DNA of 64,000 bases. Origin: Catellatospora tritici. GTDB lineage: Bacteria > Actinomycetota > Actinomycetes > Mycobacteriales > Micromonosporaceae. A program made the position numbers and the translations under genes. Of the stretch, positions 18,410-27,348 are shown in pieces. The notes below the pieces were generated by a model, which searched no databases, was not told the DNA's origin, and saw only the letters and a list, made by a program, of their open reading frames with translations. The stretch covers positions 1 through 64,000 of the forward strand of contig NZ_JAHRCY010000026.1 in NCBI RefSeq assembly GCF_019083965.1, written 5' to 3'. The first letter of the stretch is position 1. Every line of letters starts with the position of its first letter.

Positions 18410-19681
18410 TCACGCCGCGCTGACCAGCGGTTCCTGCGTCGCAGCCCACCCTCCCGGAGCCTCGGCCAGGATCGCCTGTACATGGTGCAGCAGGCGGAAC
18501 TCGTAACGACGACCTCGATCGACCAGCAGCAGTGACGCCTCGGCGAGGTCGGCCAGCAGCTCCTGCGCGTGCCCGCCGAGTTCGTCCTCGGCCTCCAGAT
18601 CGCAGGAGCTGAACGGGTCGTCGGGCCGACACCGGGCGGCCAGCCGGACGAGCAGGCTGCGGTGGCGTTCGTCGAGCAGGTCCAGGCTCCAGCACAGGCT
18701 CGCCTCCGGAGTGCGCTGGTGCGGCAGCACGGCGCCGTCGGCCCACCCCGGCAGGTTCAGCCACCGGCTGTCCGCCAGCAGCGCCGTCAGCGGCACCAGG
18801 CGCAGCCGGTGGGCCGCGAACTCCACCAGCCTCGGCAGGCCGTCCAGCCGCCGGACCAGCTCGACCGCCGCGGGCCGATCGGCGGCCAGGTCGAGGGTCG
18901 GGCAGCTGGTCCGTGTTCGGTCGAGCAGCAGCTCCACCGCGGCCTCCTCGGCCAGTGGCGCCAGTTCCCAGATCCCGGCGCCCGGCAGGATCGGCGGGCG
19001 GCGGGAGGTGATCAGTACGTGCAGGCCGGGGCGTTCGGCGAGCAACCGCTGTACGGCGGACGTCATCGTGCGCGCCACGTGTTCTGTGTTGTCCAGGATC
19101 AGCAGCAGCCGGTCGTCGCCCGACCTGGCGCCGTCACCCAGCGGCGCCGCCACCGCCGCCAGCGCGCAGTCGAGCACCCGATCGGCGTCCGCGTACCGGT
19201 CTGCGGGAACGCGGCCCAGTTCGGCGACGGCGACACCGGCGGGGAACCAGTGGCTCGCCCGCTCGGCCACGGCCTGGGCGACGCGGGACTTGCCGACACC
19301 GCCGGGCCCGGTCAGCACCATCATCTGATGAGTGGTGACCAGGTCCGCGAGCCGGTCGACCTCGGCATCGCGGCCGAACAGCGAGGTGCGCGGCGACCGG
19401 CCGCCCCGCCAGGACCCGGCGCCCGGGTTCGCCAGCCGCAGCCGTTCGGCCATGATGTCGGCGGGAGGGCAGGAGGCGGGCACCGACGAAGACCACAGCC
19501 GCTGCTTCAGGTCAGGGTCCAGGATGGACAACAGCATGTCGACCGAACTGCGACGGGGATGCTGGATCGACCCGCGCTCGAAGTTCCTGATGGTGCGCAC
19601 GCTGATGCCGGACTGCTCGGAGAGTTCTTCCTGCGTCATACCGCGCTGTAGGCGAAGGCGCAGCAAAAGATTGTGGGACAA
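18410..19681 (-). CDS. HTH-NB-ARC (STAND) transcriptional regulator
   Basis: A 423-residue protein. Residues 4-55 are an XRE-type helix-turn-helix (RLQRGMTQEELSEQSGIS, then VRTIRNFERG). It is followed by an NB-ARC ATPase: Walker A GPGGVGKS (about 127-134), Walker B LLLILDNTEH (about 193-202), and the LVEFAAHRLRLVP winged-helix region. The C-terminus stops soon after the nucleotide domain, without the TPR or LRR sensor typical of longer relatives. The start is a TTG at 19681 that fits the usual beginning of such HTH domains; an in-frame stop lies just upstream. It is divergently arranged with the SARP regulator across 228 bp. Confidence 0.8.
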   Translation of the reverse strand: MSHNLLLRLRLQRGMTQEELSEQSGISVRTIRNFERGSIQHPRRSSVDMLLSILDPDLKQRLWSSSVPASCPPADIMAERLRLANPGAGSWRGGRSPRTSLFGRDAEVDRLADLVTTHQMMVLTGPGGVGKSRVAQAVAERASHWFPAGVAVAELGRVPADRYADADRVLDCALAAVAAPLGDGARSGDDRLLLILDNTEHVARTMTSAVQRLLAERPGLHVLITSRRPPILPGAGIWELAPLAEEAAVELLLDRTRTSCPTLDLAADRPAAVELVRRLDGLPRLVEFAAHRLRLVPLTALLADSRWLNLPGWADGAVLPHQRTPEASLCWSLDLLDERHRSLLVRLAARCRPDDPFSSCDLEAEDELGGHAQELLADLAEASLLLVDRGRRYEFRLLHHVQAILAEAPGGWAATQEPLVSAA

Positions 19682-19909
19682 GGTCTTCTACCCCCATGTA
19701 CGACGACGGCGGTGGCCTGGCGGCCGGTGGAGGTGAGTGTCGGCGGGCCCGTTCCCGATCCCGTACCGCCGCGATCCCGGCGCGACGGGACACATCCACC
19801 GCTCCCATTCATCGCCATCAACCCTTATGATGCGCAGTGGCTTGAGGCGGTGCGCAGGCGTCAGGTCGCGGCGGGGGCGGCTGATTGAGGCAGCGGGCGG
19901 TGAGTCGGC

Positions 19910-22900
19910 GTGACCGGTCTGCGGTTCAACATCCTCGGGCCGTTGGAGGTGTGGGCCGACGGCGAAAGGCTGGAACTCGGCGGCCTCATCCAGAAGCGAG
20001 TTCTGGCCGCGTTGCTGCTGGAGCCCGGCAAGCTGCTCACCGTCTCCCGGCTGGTCGAGTCGGCCTGGGACGAGGAGCCGCCCGCGACCGCCCCGCACCA
20101 GATCCGCAAGGCCGTGGCCGACCTGCGCGGCCGGATCCCCGACGGCAGGTCCGTCCTGTCCACCGAAGGTCCCGGGTACGCCGTCGCCGCCGGCGTGCCA
20201 CTGGACGTCACCGAGTTCGACGACAGGGTCCGCGAAGCCAGGCTGCACGCCGACCAGGGCCGGACCCGCGAGGCGACGCTCCTGTTGCGCGAAGCCGACG
20301 CGCTGTGGCGCGGCCCGGTGCTGGCCGACGTCGGCGGGCTGCTGGTGCAGACCGCGGCGCTCGCCCTGCAGGAACGCCGCCTGGCCGCCCTCGAACGCTA
20401 CTTCGCCCTCCGCCTGACCGGCGGCGAACTGGCCGACCTCGTCGGCGAGCTGCGAGCGCACATCAACCGGCACCCGCTGCAGGAGGCGCTGCGCGGTCAG
20501 CTGATGCTGGCGCTCTACCAGACCGGACGCCGCGCCGAGGCGCTGGAGGAGTATGGCCGGATCCGCGAGCGGCTGGCCGAGGAGCTGGGCGTCGATCCCG
20601 GCCCGCACCTGGTCAAGCTATACGAACGCATCCTGCGGGAGGATCCCGAACTCGCCGTGCGGACCGTCGAGCCCGAGGCCACCCCGACCGGCCCCGCCAC
20701 ACCCGATTCCCGGCAGGTCGGCCCTGATCCCGTCGACCGTCCGGCACCGACGACCGGCCAGGTGCGGACCACCGTGCCACGGACGCTGCCGTTCGACGTC
20801 ACCGAGTTCGTGGGACGTCGGGCGGAGTTGGATCACCTGCTGGCCAGCGCCCGGTCGAGCGGATCGCGCACGCGGGTCATCGCGATCGACGGGATGCCCG
20901 GCGCGGGCAAGACCTCACTGGCGGTGCGGGCCGCATACCTGCTGACGGCGGAGTACGCCGACGGCCAGCTCTACATCGACCTGGGCGGGTTCACGCCCGG
21001 GGAGCGCCCCGTCAACGTCGGCGCGGCGCTGGAGGGACTGCTGCGGGCGCTCGGCGTGCCCCGGGAGGCCATGCCCGACGATGTCGTCGGCCGCCACCTG
21101 CTCTGGCAGTCCTCCCTCGCGGGCAGAAGGATGCTGCTGCTGCTCGACAACGCGGCTGAACCCGCCGTGGTGAGCAGACTGCTGCCGACATCGGCAGGCT
21201 GTCTGGTCCTGGTGACGAGCCGGGCGAGGCTGACGGAGCTGGACAGCGCGGAGTGGATCTCGATCGACGTACTGGCGCCCGACGAGAGCCTGGCGCTGCT
21301 CACCGAACTGCTCGGCGCCGAGCGGATCGAGGCCGAGCCCGCGGCCGCCGCCGAGCTGGCCGCACTGTGCGGGCACCTGCCGCTGGCGCTGCGCATCGCG
21401 GCGGCCAGGCTGCGCAACCGGCGGCTGTGGACCGTGCAGTATCTGGTCGAACGGCTGCGGGACGAGGACCGCAAGCTTCGGGAGCTCAGCTCGGGCGAGC
21501 GTGGCGTGGCCAGCGCGCTGTGGCTGTCGTACCAGGCGCTGCCCGAGGCGGGCCGCACCGCGTTCCTGTTGCTGTCCATCCACCCGGGCCGCGAGATCGA
21601 CGTCGACTCCGCCGCCGCCATGCTGGGCCTGGCGCCCGACGACGCCGAGGAGCAGCTCGAGCGGCTGCTCGACGCGCATCTCGTGCATCAGCCGGAGTTC
21701 GCCCGCTACGCCTACCACGACCTGGTCGGCAGCTTCGCGCGCGGCAACCTGCGGCAACTGCCCGACGACAGCCGCACCGAGGCGGTGCGCCGCCTGGTGA
21801 CGCACTATCTGGCGGCGACGGGGGCGGCCTGCGCCCTCCTGTTCCCGGGTCGCAGCCACCGACCGACCGGTGTCGAGGCGTCCACCGCCCCCGCGCCCGG
21901 GTTCGGCGACGCGGACCAGGCACAGACGTGGTTCGGCCGCGAGCACATCACGCTCGTCTCCGTGGTCGACCTGGCGGTGAAGGAAAGCCTCTTCCAGCAC
22001 GCCGTGTTCCTGAGCCGGGATGTGGCCTTCTACCTGAACGCCTGCGGATACCTCGACGAGTTCGCCGAACTCGCCCGGACGGGCGTCGCCGCCGCGCGCC
22101 ACCTCGGCGACGCCGGGATCCTGGGGATGAGTCTGTCCAACCACGGGGTCGCCTGCTGGAAGCTGGGACGCTTCGACGAGGGCGTCGCCGTCGCCGCCGA
22201 GGGCCTCGAACTGGCGGTGCGGGCCGGTGACCAGCGCACCCAGGCTCACTGTGAGGGAACCCTCGGGCTCTACAAGGGCCTGCTGGGCGACTTCACCGCC
22301 GCCCTGGAGCACCTGCTCGCGGCGATCGCGCTGGAGCACGAGCTGCGTACGCCCAGAGCCGCGGCCGAGAGCCTGACCGTGCTGAGCGCACTCTACGAGC
22401 AGTGGGGCCGCTATCCGGAAGCCGCCGACGCCGCCGCGCAGGCGGTCGAGCTCATCCGCGGCCTGGGCAGGCACGAATCGGCCCTGGTCGCGCTGACCGA
22501 CCTGGCCGCGGCACGGCTGGGCCTGGGTGAGGTGGAACTGGCCGAGCTGTCCCTGGCCGAAGCCCGGCTGTCGTGTGACGAGAGCCGGGAGGCCGGTCAG
22601 GTGGCGTTGACACTGGCGCTGTCCGCCGAGGTCGCCCACCGGCGTGGCGATCCGCGAGCGTCGGCCGGGTACGCCGAGCAGGCGGCCGAAGCCGCGGGCC
22701 GGACCGCCTCCCCGCTCCGGCGCGCCAAGGTCGAGAACCTGCTCGGGCGGCTGCGGTTCGCCCGTGGGGACGCCGAGGCGGCACTGCACCTGCACACCCG
22801 GGCGTACGAGACGGCCGTCGCGGTCAAGTTCCGGGTCGAGGAGGCGTACGCGCTGGCGGGTATGGCCGCGGCTGCCCACGAACTCGGCGATCGCGATGCC

Positions 22901-22990
22901 GCCGGCGCCTTCAACGTCGACGCCGAGGCGGTCTTCGCGTCGCTGGACATTCCACGCGACCGGCGTCGCCGTCAGCCGACCTCGGCGTGA
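19910..22990 (+). CDS. AfsR/SARP family regulator (SARP-BTAD, NB-ARC, TPR)
   Basis: A 1026-residue regulator starting at GTG 19910. The N-terminal winged-helix SARP DNA-binding domain is at 3-95 (RFNILGPLEVWADG and PHQIRKAVADLRGR). It is followed by a bacterial transcriptional activation domain to about 245 (VDPGPHLVKLYERIL), a Pro/Thr-rich linker, an NB-ARC ATPase with Walker A GMPGAGKTS near 328 and LLLLDNA near 407, and TPR-like helices from ~600 to the end. SARPs bind TCGAGXX-type heptamers repeated every 11 bp. Sites of exactly that form occur in the polyketide region of this window, so this protein is one candidate activator, although a cluster-linked SARP beyond the window is equally likely. 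Confidence 0.88.
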   Translation: MTGLRFNILGPLEVWADGERLELGGLIQKRVLAALLLEPGKLLTVSRLVESAWDEEPPATAPHQIRKAVADLRGRIPDGRSVLSTEGPGYAVAAGVPLDVTEFDDRVREARLHADQGRTREATLLLREADALWRGPVLADVGGLLVQTAALALQERRLAALERYFALRLTGGELADLVGELRAHINRHPLQEALRGQLMLALYQTGRRAEALEEYGRIRERLAEELGVDPGPHLVKLYERILREDPELAVRTVEPEATPTGPATPDSRQVGPDPVDRPAPTTGQVRTTVPRTLPFDVTEFVGRRAELDHLLASARSSGSRTRVIAIDGMPGAGKTSLAVRAAYLLTAEYADGQLYIDLGGFTPGERPVNVGAALEGLLRALGVPREAMPDDVVGRHLLWQSSLAGRRMLLLLDNAAEPAVVSRLLPTSAGCLVLVTSRARLTELDSAEWISIDVLAPDESLALLTELLGAERIEAEPAAAAELAALCGHLPLALRIAAARLRNRRLWTVQYLVERLRDEDRKLRELSSGERGVASALWLSYQALPEAGRTAFLLLSIHPGREIDVDSAAAMLGLAPDDAEEQLERLLDAHLVHQPEFARYAYHDLVGSFARGNLRQLPDDSRTEAVRRLVTHYLAATGAACALLFPGRSHRPTGVEASTAPAPGFGDADQAQTWFGREHITLVSVVDLAVKESLFQHAVFLSRDVAFYLNACGYLDEFAELARTGVAAARHLGDAGILGMSLSNHGVACWKLGRFDEGVAVAAEGLELAVRAGDQRTQAHCEGTLGLYKGLLGDFTAALEHLLAAIALEHELRTPRAAAESLTVLSALYEQWGRYPEAADAAAQAVELIRGLGRHESALVALTDLAAARLGLGEVELAELSLAEARLSCDESREAGQVALTLALSAEVAHRRGDPRASAGYAEQAAEAAGRTASPLRRAKVENLLGRLRFARGDAEAALHLHTRAYETAVAVKFRVEEAYALAGMAAAAHELGDRDAAGAFNVDAEAVFASLDIPRDRRRRQPTSA

Positions 22991-23130
22991 GCTGCCGCCT
23001 GATTGCCGCCCGATTTCCTGGTCCGGTGCGGGTCGTCCCGGGAAGCTGGCAGGTGACGACCACGCGTCGTCGGCCTTCGTGTCGTCGAGACGCGCATGCC
23101 GCGTTCCGCACCTGAGCCGGGAGACCACAC

Positions 23131-23373
23131 GTGAGCACCTATCGCGTCGAGACCGCCACCACCGACGGCATGCACCAGGTGGTCGCGATCAGCGTCACGA
23201 CTCCCGACGGCACGCTCCACCCGGCCGAACTCGGCGAGGCCGAACTCGCCTCCATCCGGTCCGCGGTCCGCGGTCGGCTCGACCAGCTGGGCCACGAGAC
23301 GGGTCCGGCGGTGACGGTGGTCGCGGTGACCGCCGCACGCCCGCAGATCCTCTCCTGCCGCCCCGCCGCCTGA
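23131..23373 (+). CDS. small hypothetical protein
   Basis: An 80-residue soluble protein starting at GTG 23131 with a weak GGGAG ribosome site. It reads as alternating beta strands and one helix (SVTTPDGTLHPAEL and ELASIRSAVRGRL), with no signal peptide. It is about 140 bp after the SARP gene on the same strand. No family is recognised; coding character is moderately convincing. Confidence 0.5.
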   Translation: MSTYRVETATTDGMHQVVAISVTTPDGTLHPAELGEAELASIRSAVRGRLDQLGHETGPAVTVVAVTAARPQILSCRPAA

Positions 23374-23525
23374 CCCGCGTAACCGGCAACCAAACGGCAG
23401 CTCTGAGCTGCGCCGATGGCTCGTTCCCGCCGATACCGGCAACTTCGGGAATGCGACGGGACCGGTTCGGGAACGGTGCCCGCGAACGTGAGGCCATCCG
23501 AAACGCACTCACCGCGGGAGCCGTC

Positions 23526-23684
23526 ATGAAGCGCAAACTGATCCTGGTGTCGGGCATCGTCGTAGCGGCTCAGGCCCTGATCCTCACCGCCGCCGTGGTC
23601 GGCCATCAGGCCGCCGTCGAGCCGCGCGGCACCGGCCATACCGTGTTCGCGGAGGACAAGGGTCCGACAGTCGTCGGCCGGTGA
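23526..23684 (+). CDS. small single-pass membrane or secreted peptide
   Basis: A 52-residue peptide: MKRK start, hydrophobic helix LILVSGIVVAAQALILTAAV (about 5-24), then a short polar tail. This is a signal-peptide or membrane-anchor layout. ATG 23526 has a GGGAG ribosome site. Function unknown. Confidence 0.5.
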   Translation: MKRKLILVSGIVVAAQALILTAAVVGHQAAVEPRGTGHTVFAEDKGPTVVGR

Positions 23685-23713
23685 CACCTCCGTAGACCGC
23701 CACGGGTGACACT

Positions 23714-24487
23714 GTGGCGGTGGAGATCCCCGCGCTGCATATTGATGATCAGGAGCGAGCTGACCAGTGGGCGGGTTGGTCGTATTACCGCCGGTACTAC
23801 GTACACGATTCGGTCGAGGAGTACGCGGCCTGCGATCTGCTGCTGGCCGGCCTGGCAGAGCCCGACCGTGAGGGCGAGCTTCGCGCGGAGGTCGATCGGG
23901 GCAACCTGTGCGCGTTCGTCAGGTTGATCGGGATTCTGGTCGACGATCACCGGCTGGATGATCTGCGTGAACTCGCTCGCGACGGCGACGGTCGCGCGTT
24001 CGTGACCTTGATGCAGCTGCTGGTGAGGCGCGAGGCCGAGGCGCAGCTGCGGCAGGAGTCGGTGGAGTTTCCCTGGGCGACGTCTTGGCTGGCCGCGCTA
24101 CTGGTCCGGCAGGGGCGGGTGGATGCGGCGCTGGAGGTCCTGGATAGCCTTCGCCAACATCCCGATTATGAGCATGGCGCGCATTCGCGCATCCTGTCCG
24201 TGCTGCGCGAAGCGGATCGCGTCGACGAGTTGCGCCGGTTGGCGGACTCGGGGGACCGGGGCGCCGGCAAGCAGCTCAACTGGTGGCTGTTCGACCACCA
24301 CGACGTAAACGGCCTGCGTAGGCGGGCTGCCGACGGAGACGATCTGGCGCTGCGGTGCCTTGCGCGGCTTCTCGGCGAGCCTGGCGACTCCGTCGCGGCG
24401 GCCTCGGCGCTGCAGGAGTTGGCCGACTGCGGCCACCCCCGCGCTCGCAAGTTGCTGGAGCGGTTCCGTTCGGATGCGCCTGGCTGA
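23714..24487 (+). CDS. helical-repeat protein of unknown function
   Basis: A 257-residue soluble, Leu/Ala/Arg/Asp-rich protein made of repeated ~30-residue helical hairpins (for example DDLRELARDGDGRAFVTLM, VDELRRLADSGDRGAG and ALQELADCGHPRARKLL), reminiscent of TPR or Sel1-like repeats. Alternative start GTG 23720 is two codons downstream. The start codon sits in one arm of a small hairpin (23697-23703 with 23714-23720). No enzymatic motif; possibly a protein-interaction scaffold. Confidence 0.6.
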   Translation: MAVEIPALHIDDQERADQWAGWSYYRRYYVHDSVEEYAACDLLLAGLAEPDREGELRAEVDRGNLCAFVRLIGILVDDHRLDDLRELARDGDGRAFVTLMQLLVRREAEAQLRQESVEFPWATSWLAALLVRQGRVDAALEVLDSLRQHPDYEHGAHSRILSVLREADRVDELRRLADSGDRGAGKQLNWWLFDHHDVNGLRRRAADGDDLALRCLARLLGEPGDSVAAASALQELADCGHPRARKLLERFRSDAPG

Positions 24488-24539
24488 TCGGCGCTCCGGC
24501 CAGCTGGAGGTCGCGACCATCAGGCGCCGGACACGGCTT

Positions 24540-24568
24540 AGCGGCCGCGCAGTGACTGCGCGGCCGCT
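24540..24568. terminator. bidirectional terminator
   Basis: A near-perfect palindrome with 14-bp arms (24540-24553 and 24555-24568) between two convergent genes. It serves the helical-repeat gene and the secreted peptidase gene. Confidence 0.75.
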
Positions 24569-24580
24569 GGTGCTTGCGTG

Positions 24581-25189
24581 TCAGGCGGAGTAACCGCGCA
24601 GGGCGATCCAGTGCGCGAGGCGGTCGGTCGACATCCAGTACCAGCCGTAGCCGTTGGCGTCGGCCGAGTCGGCGATCTTCACCGTCCAGCCGTCGTTGCT
24701 GTAGCCGGTCACGGCCAGGTAGTGCCCGCCCGAGTAGGTGTGCCAGTCGCCGTCGGTGTCCATGGCGGAGCCGACGACGTTGACCACGAGCGGGTAGTTG
24801 CGGTCGATGTCGTAGACCACGTCCCACTGCAGGCGGTTGATCTCAGCCTGGGTGGCCGAGTTGCCGGGAATCCACTTGGTCTCGTAGAAACCCGTGCCGC
24901 CCAGCGAATTGAGCACCCGGGTGGTGTCGGCGGCCGAGTTGGTGCCGTTCGTGGTCGTGCCGAGCTGGCTGGCGATGTAGTCCTGCGTGTAGTAGTAGCC
25001 GCGGGCGGTCAACGCGATCCGGGTCGCGGCCGGGCCGCAGTAGTAGCCGTTCTGCTGCCACTGGAACTCGTAGCCGAGCTCCCCGGCGGATGCTGGTGTG
25101 GCGGCACCCAGGGCGCTTGCGGTCGATGCGGTGAGAGCGATCAGCGCGATGGCGATGACTCGGGTGATCCGTCCGGTCGGGAGTCGCAT
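24581..25189 (-). CDS. secreted C39-like papain-fold peptidase
   Basis: A 202-residue protein starting at ATG 25189 with a CAGGAG ribosome site. A signal peptide covers about 1-35 (RR start, hydrophobic IAIALIALTASTASAL, cleavage near ASA). The mature part has the C39-like catalytic pattern: Gln and Cys in QWQQNGYYCGPAATRIAL, His in YSGGHYLAVTGYSNDGW and Asp in KIADSAD. It lacks the transporter part of bacteriocin-processing C39 proteins, so it is a free exported peptidase or bacteriocin-like hydrolase. Single gene; no precursor peptide was found next to it. Confidence 0.82.
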   Translation of the reverse strand: MRLPTGRITRVIAIALIALTASTASALGAATPASAGELGYEFQWQQNGYYCGPAATRIALTARGYYYTQDYIASQLGTTTNGTNSAADTTRVLNSLGGTGFYETKWIPGNSATQAEINRLQWDVVYDIDRNYPLVVNVVGSAMDTDGDWHTYSGGHYLAVTGYSNDGWTVKIADSADANGYGWYWMSTDRLAHWIALRGYSA

Positions 25190-25448
25190 TGCTTTCTCCT
25201 GTCTCAATTGGAATCGCTTATGCATTCCAATTTCCAGGAAGCGCCTGCCCTTCACCAGGAAAGGAGTCGGCATCAGACCGGCACACCACCGGCAACAAGG
25301 ATCGACAATGGTTCGCGGCGGCCGTTCACATCGCGTGTGGAATACCCGGCCCGACAGAACCGGTGCGGGCGCGGAACCTACTTCGGCCGCGAACGGGAAC
25401 CGAAGGAGCACGTTCGGCTGAGCGCCGCAAGGGGCGGCCCGACGCGGT

Positions 25449-26084
25449 TCACCGCAGTACCGCGGCGCTCACCGTGTCGACGTACCAGCGCTGGAACCGT
25501 TCGGCCGACCAGCCGCGCGTGCGTACCAGCCAGTCGTAGTTGCGCACGTCCATCGCCAGCCAGAGCACATCGGCGACGCTGTCGACGTCGTGCTCGGGGC
25601 GTACCGCGCCTGTCGCGACGAGTTCTGCGGCGAAGATGCCCATGCCGTGCCGACGTTCCTCGACGTTCTTACGCCAGATGGCGGCGGCGTCGGCATCCGC
25701 GGTGGCCGCCCCCGCCAGCGCGACCATCACAGCGGCGTTGCGCTCGTGGATCTCGGCGAGATGCCGAGCGAAGCGGATGAGCTTGGCGCGCGGGTCGGGC
25801 AAAGCCTGGATCTCGGCCACAAAGGGGCGGTCAGGCAGCGCCACCGGCTCATCGTCGCCGGCGATCGTGACGTCGACCAGATCGGACAGCAGTTGGCGCT
25901 TGCTGCCGAACACCGCGTAAACGGTCTGGACCGCCACGCCGGCCTCAGTGGCGATCGCGGTCAGCGGGGTTGCCGCGTAGCCGGACTCGACGAACAGCCG
26001 GCCGGCCGCGTCCAGGATCGCGCGCCGGGTCTGGCGGGCCTGTTCCTGTCGCCGCTCCGACTCGTATCGCCTCTTGACAGCCAC
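25449..26084 (-). CDS. TetR/AcrR family repressor
   Basis: A 211-residue regulator starting at GTG 26084. Residues 15-62 form the TetR helix-turn-helix (RAILDAAGRLFVESGYAAT, then AIATEAGVAVQTVYAVFGSK). The rest is an all-helical ligand domain. It is divergent from a monooxygenase-like gene, and a strong palindrome lies between them at 26105-26129, the usual layout for auto-repression and control of the neighbour. The ligand is unknown. A longer in-frame extension to 26285 crosses the operator and is rejected. Confidence 0.9.
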   Translation of the reverse strand: MAVKRRYESERRQEQARQTRRAILDAAGRLFVESGYAATPLTAIATEAGVAVQTVYAVFGSKRQLLSDLVDVTIAGDDEPVALPDRPFVAEIQALPDPRAKLIRFARHLAEIHERNAAVMVALAGAATADADAAAIWRKNVEERRHGMGIFAAELVATGAVRPEHDVDSVADVLWLAMDVRNYDWLVRTRGWSAERFQRWYVDTVSAAVLR

Positions 26085-26099
26085 CGCCTCACTGTAGTG

Positions 26100-26129
26100 C
26101 TCTATTGGATAGAGCTTAACTCTATCCAA
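26100..26129. promoter_or_regulatory. TetR operator with three CTCTAT half-sites
   Basis: TTGGATAGAG (26105-26114) and CTCTATCCAA (26120-26129) form a perfect 10-bp inverted repeat with a 5-bp spacer. A third half-site CTCTAT at 26100-26105 makes a second overlapping palindrome (CTCTAT-TGG-ATAGAG). It sits 16 bp from the TetR start and 13 bp from the divergent start. Confidence 0.75.
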
Positions 26130-26142
26130 AGGATGTGATCGC

Positions 26143-26436
26143 ATGCCGTTCGGTGTGCTGCAGGAGATGCCTGGCGTGAGCGAGGCCGAATACAAGCTGG
26201 TCGAGCAGCATCTCGGACCGGACCGCCCGCCGGGTCTGCTGGCCCACGTCGCCGGGCCCACCGAGGACGGTTGGCGGATCATCAACGTCTGGCAGGACGA
26301 GGCGGCCTTCCGGCGCTTCCAGGCCGAGCGGCTGATGCGAGCCGCAGGCCTGGCCGCTCAGTCTGAGGACTTCGACGCGGGCAAGAGCGCCGGCTTCCGG
26401 GCGATGACCGTCGACGGCGCCGAGCTGCCGTTCTGA
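26143..26436 (+). CDS. antibiotic-biosynthesis-monooxygenase-like (ABM) protein
   Basis: A 97-residue protein with the dimeric alpha+beta barrel pattern: strand FGVLQEMPGVS, helix AEYKLVEQHLG, strand GWRIINVWQDEAAFRRFQAERL. Such proteins dimerise and act as cofactor-free monooxygenases or stress proteins. ATG 26143 has an AAGGATG ribosome site. The following methyltransferase gene starts on its stop codon (TGATG), so both form one unit controlled by the TetR operator at 26100-26129. Confidence 0.7.
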   Translation: MPFGVLQEMPGVSEAEYKLVEQHLGPDRPPGLLAHVAGPTEDGWRIINVWQDEAAFRRFQAERLMRAAGLAAQSEDFDAGKSAGFRAMTVDGAELPF

Positions 26437-27296
26437 TGGCCGACATCGCCGGGCTGCGCGCCCGCGGCAGCGCGTTCTGGACACAGGCCGCGCCCGGCTG
26501 GATCCGGCACGCCGACCGCCAGGATGACCTCGGGCACCCGCTCGGCGCCGTCGCCCTGACCCGGCTGAATCCGCGGCCCGGCGAGCACGTCCTCGACGTC
26601 GGCTGCGGTTGCGGCGGCACCACCGCCGAACTGGCGGCCGCAGTGGGGCCGACCGGCGCGGTGCTCGGCGTGGACCTGGCGGAGTCCATGGTGGCCGCGG
26701 CGTCCACCCGGTTTCCCCCCGACCACCACCCCGTGCTGCGGTTCGCCGCCGCCGACGTCGAGACGGTCGAGGACCTTCCCGGGGCACCGTTCGACGCGGC
26801 GTACTCCCGGATGGCGCTGATGCTGCTGGCCGACCCGGTCGCCGGTTGCGCCAACATCCGGCGGATGCTGCGTCCTGGCGGGCGGCTGGCTGCGACCGTC
26901 TTCCGGGACGGCCGGGCCAACTCGTGGCTGCCGTTGGCCGTGCTCGGTGCCGCGCCGCACGTGGCGGCGCTGCCGCCGCTGCCGGTCGGCGACGAACCCG
27001 GCCCGTTCGCGTTCGCCGACCCGGCACGGGTAGGCCGGATCCTCACCGCGTCAGGCTTCGACGCCGTCGTGGTCGAACCGCATGACGTGGTCATGGCCGT
27101 ACCCGACGAGCCCGACACCGTGGCCGAATGGCTGATCGAGATCGGACCTGCCGGGGCCGCGTACCGGGCGGCACCGCCGCCGCAGCAGGCGGCCGCCCGG
27201 GTCGCGACGGCCGGGCTGCTCGCCCGATTCCGGCAACCGCAGTCCGGCTACCGGCTACCGGCTGGGCTCTGGCTCATCACGGCGACAGCACCGTGA
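26436..27296 (+). CDS. class I SAM-dependent methyltransferase
   Basis: A 286-residue Rossmann methyltransferase: motif I VLDVGCGCGGTTAEL (about 51-65), acidic motif II GVDLAESM, motif III AADVETVEDLP, and post-motif LRPGGRLAATVF. The N-terminus (FWTQAAPGWI) resembles the UbiE/COQ5 group that methylates small molecules. ATG 26436 overlaps the previous stop by 1 bp. Substrate unknown; regulation is likely through the upstream TetR operator. Confidence 0.88.
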   Translation: MADIAGLRARGSAFWTQAAPGWIRHADRQDDLGHPLGAVALTRLNPRPGEHVLDVGCGCGGTTAELAAAVGPTGAVLGVDLAESMVAAASTRFPPDHHPVLRFAAADVETVEDLPGAPFDAAYSRMALMLLADPVAGCANIRRMLRPGGRLAATVFRDGRANSWLPLAVLGAAPHVAALPPLPVGDEPGPFAFADPARVGRILTASGFDAVVVEPHDVVMAVPDEPDTVAEWLIEIGPAGAAYRAAPPPQQAAARVATAGLLARFRQPQSGYRLPAGLWLITATAP

Positions 27297-27348
27297 CGCC
27301 ATCAGGTCTCCAGTCCGCACACATCACACTTCCAGAAACGGTGGCCGC

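Noticed and set aside
26085..26285. N-terminal extension of the TetR protein
   Set aside because: It would run across the palindromic operator and into the divergent gene.
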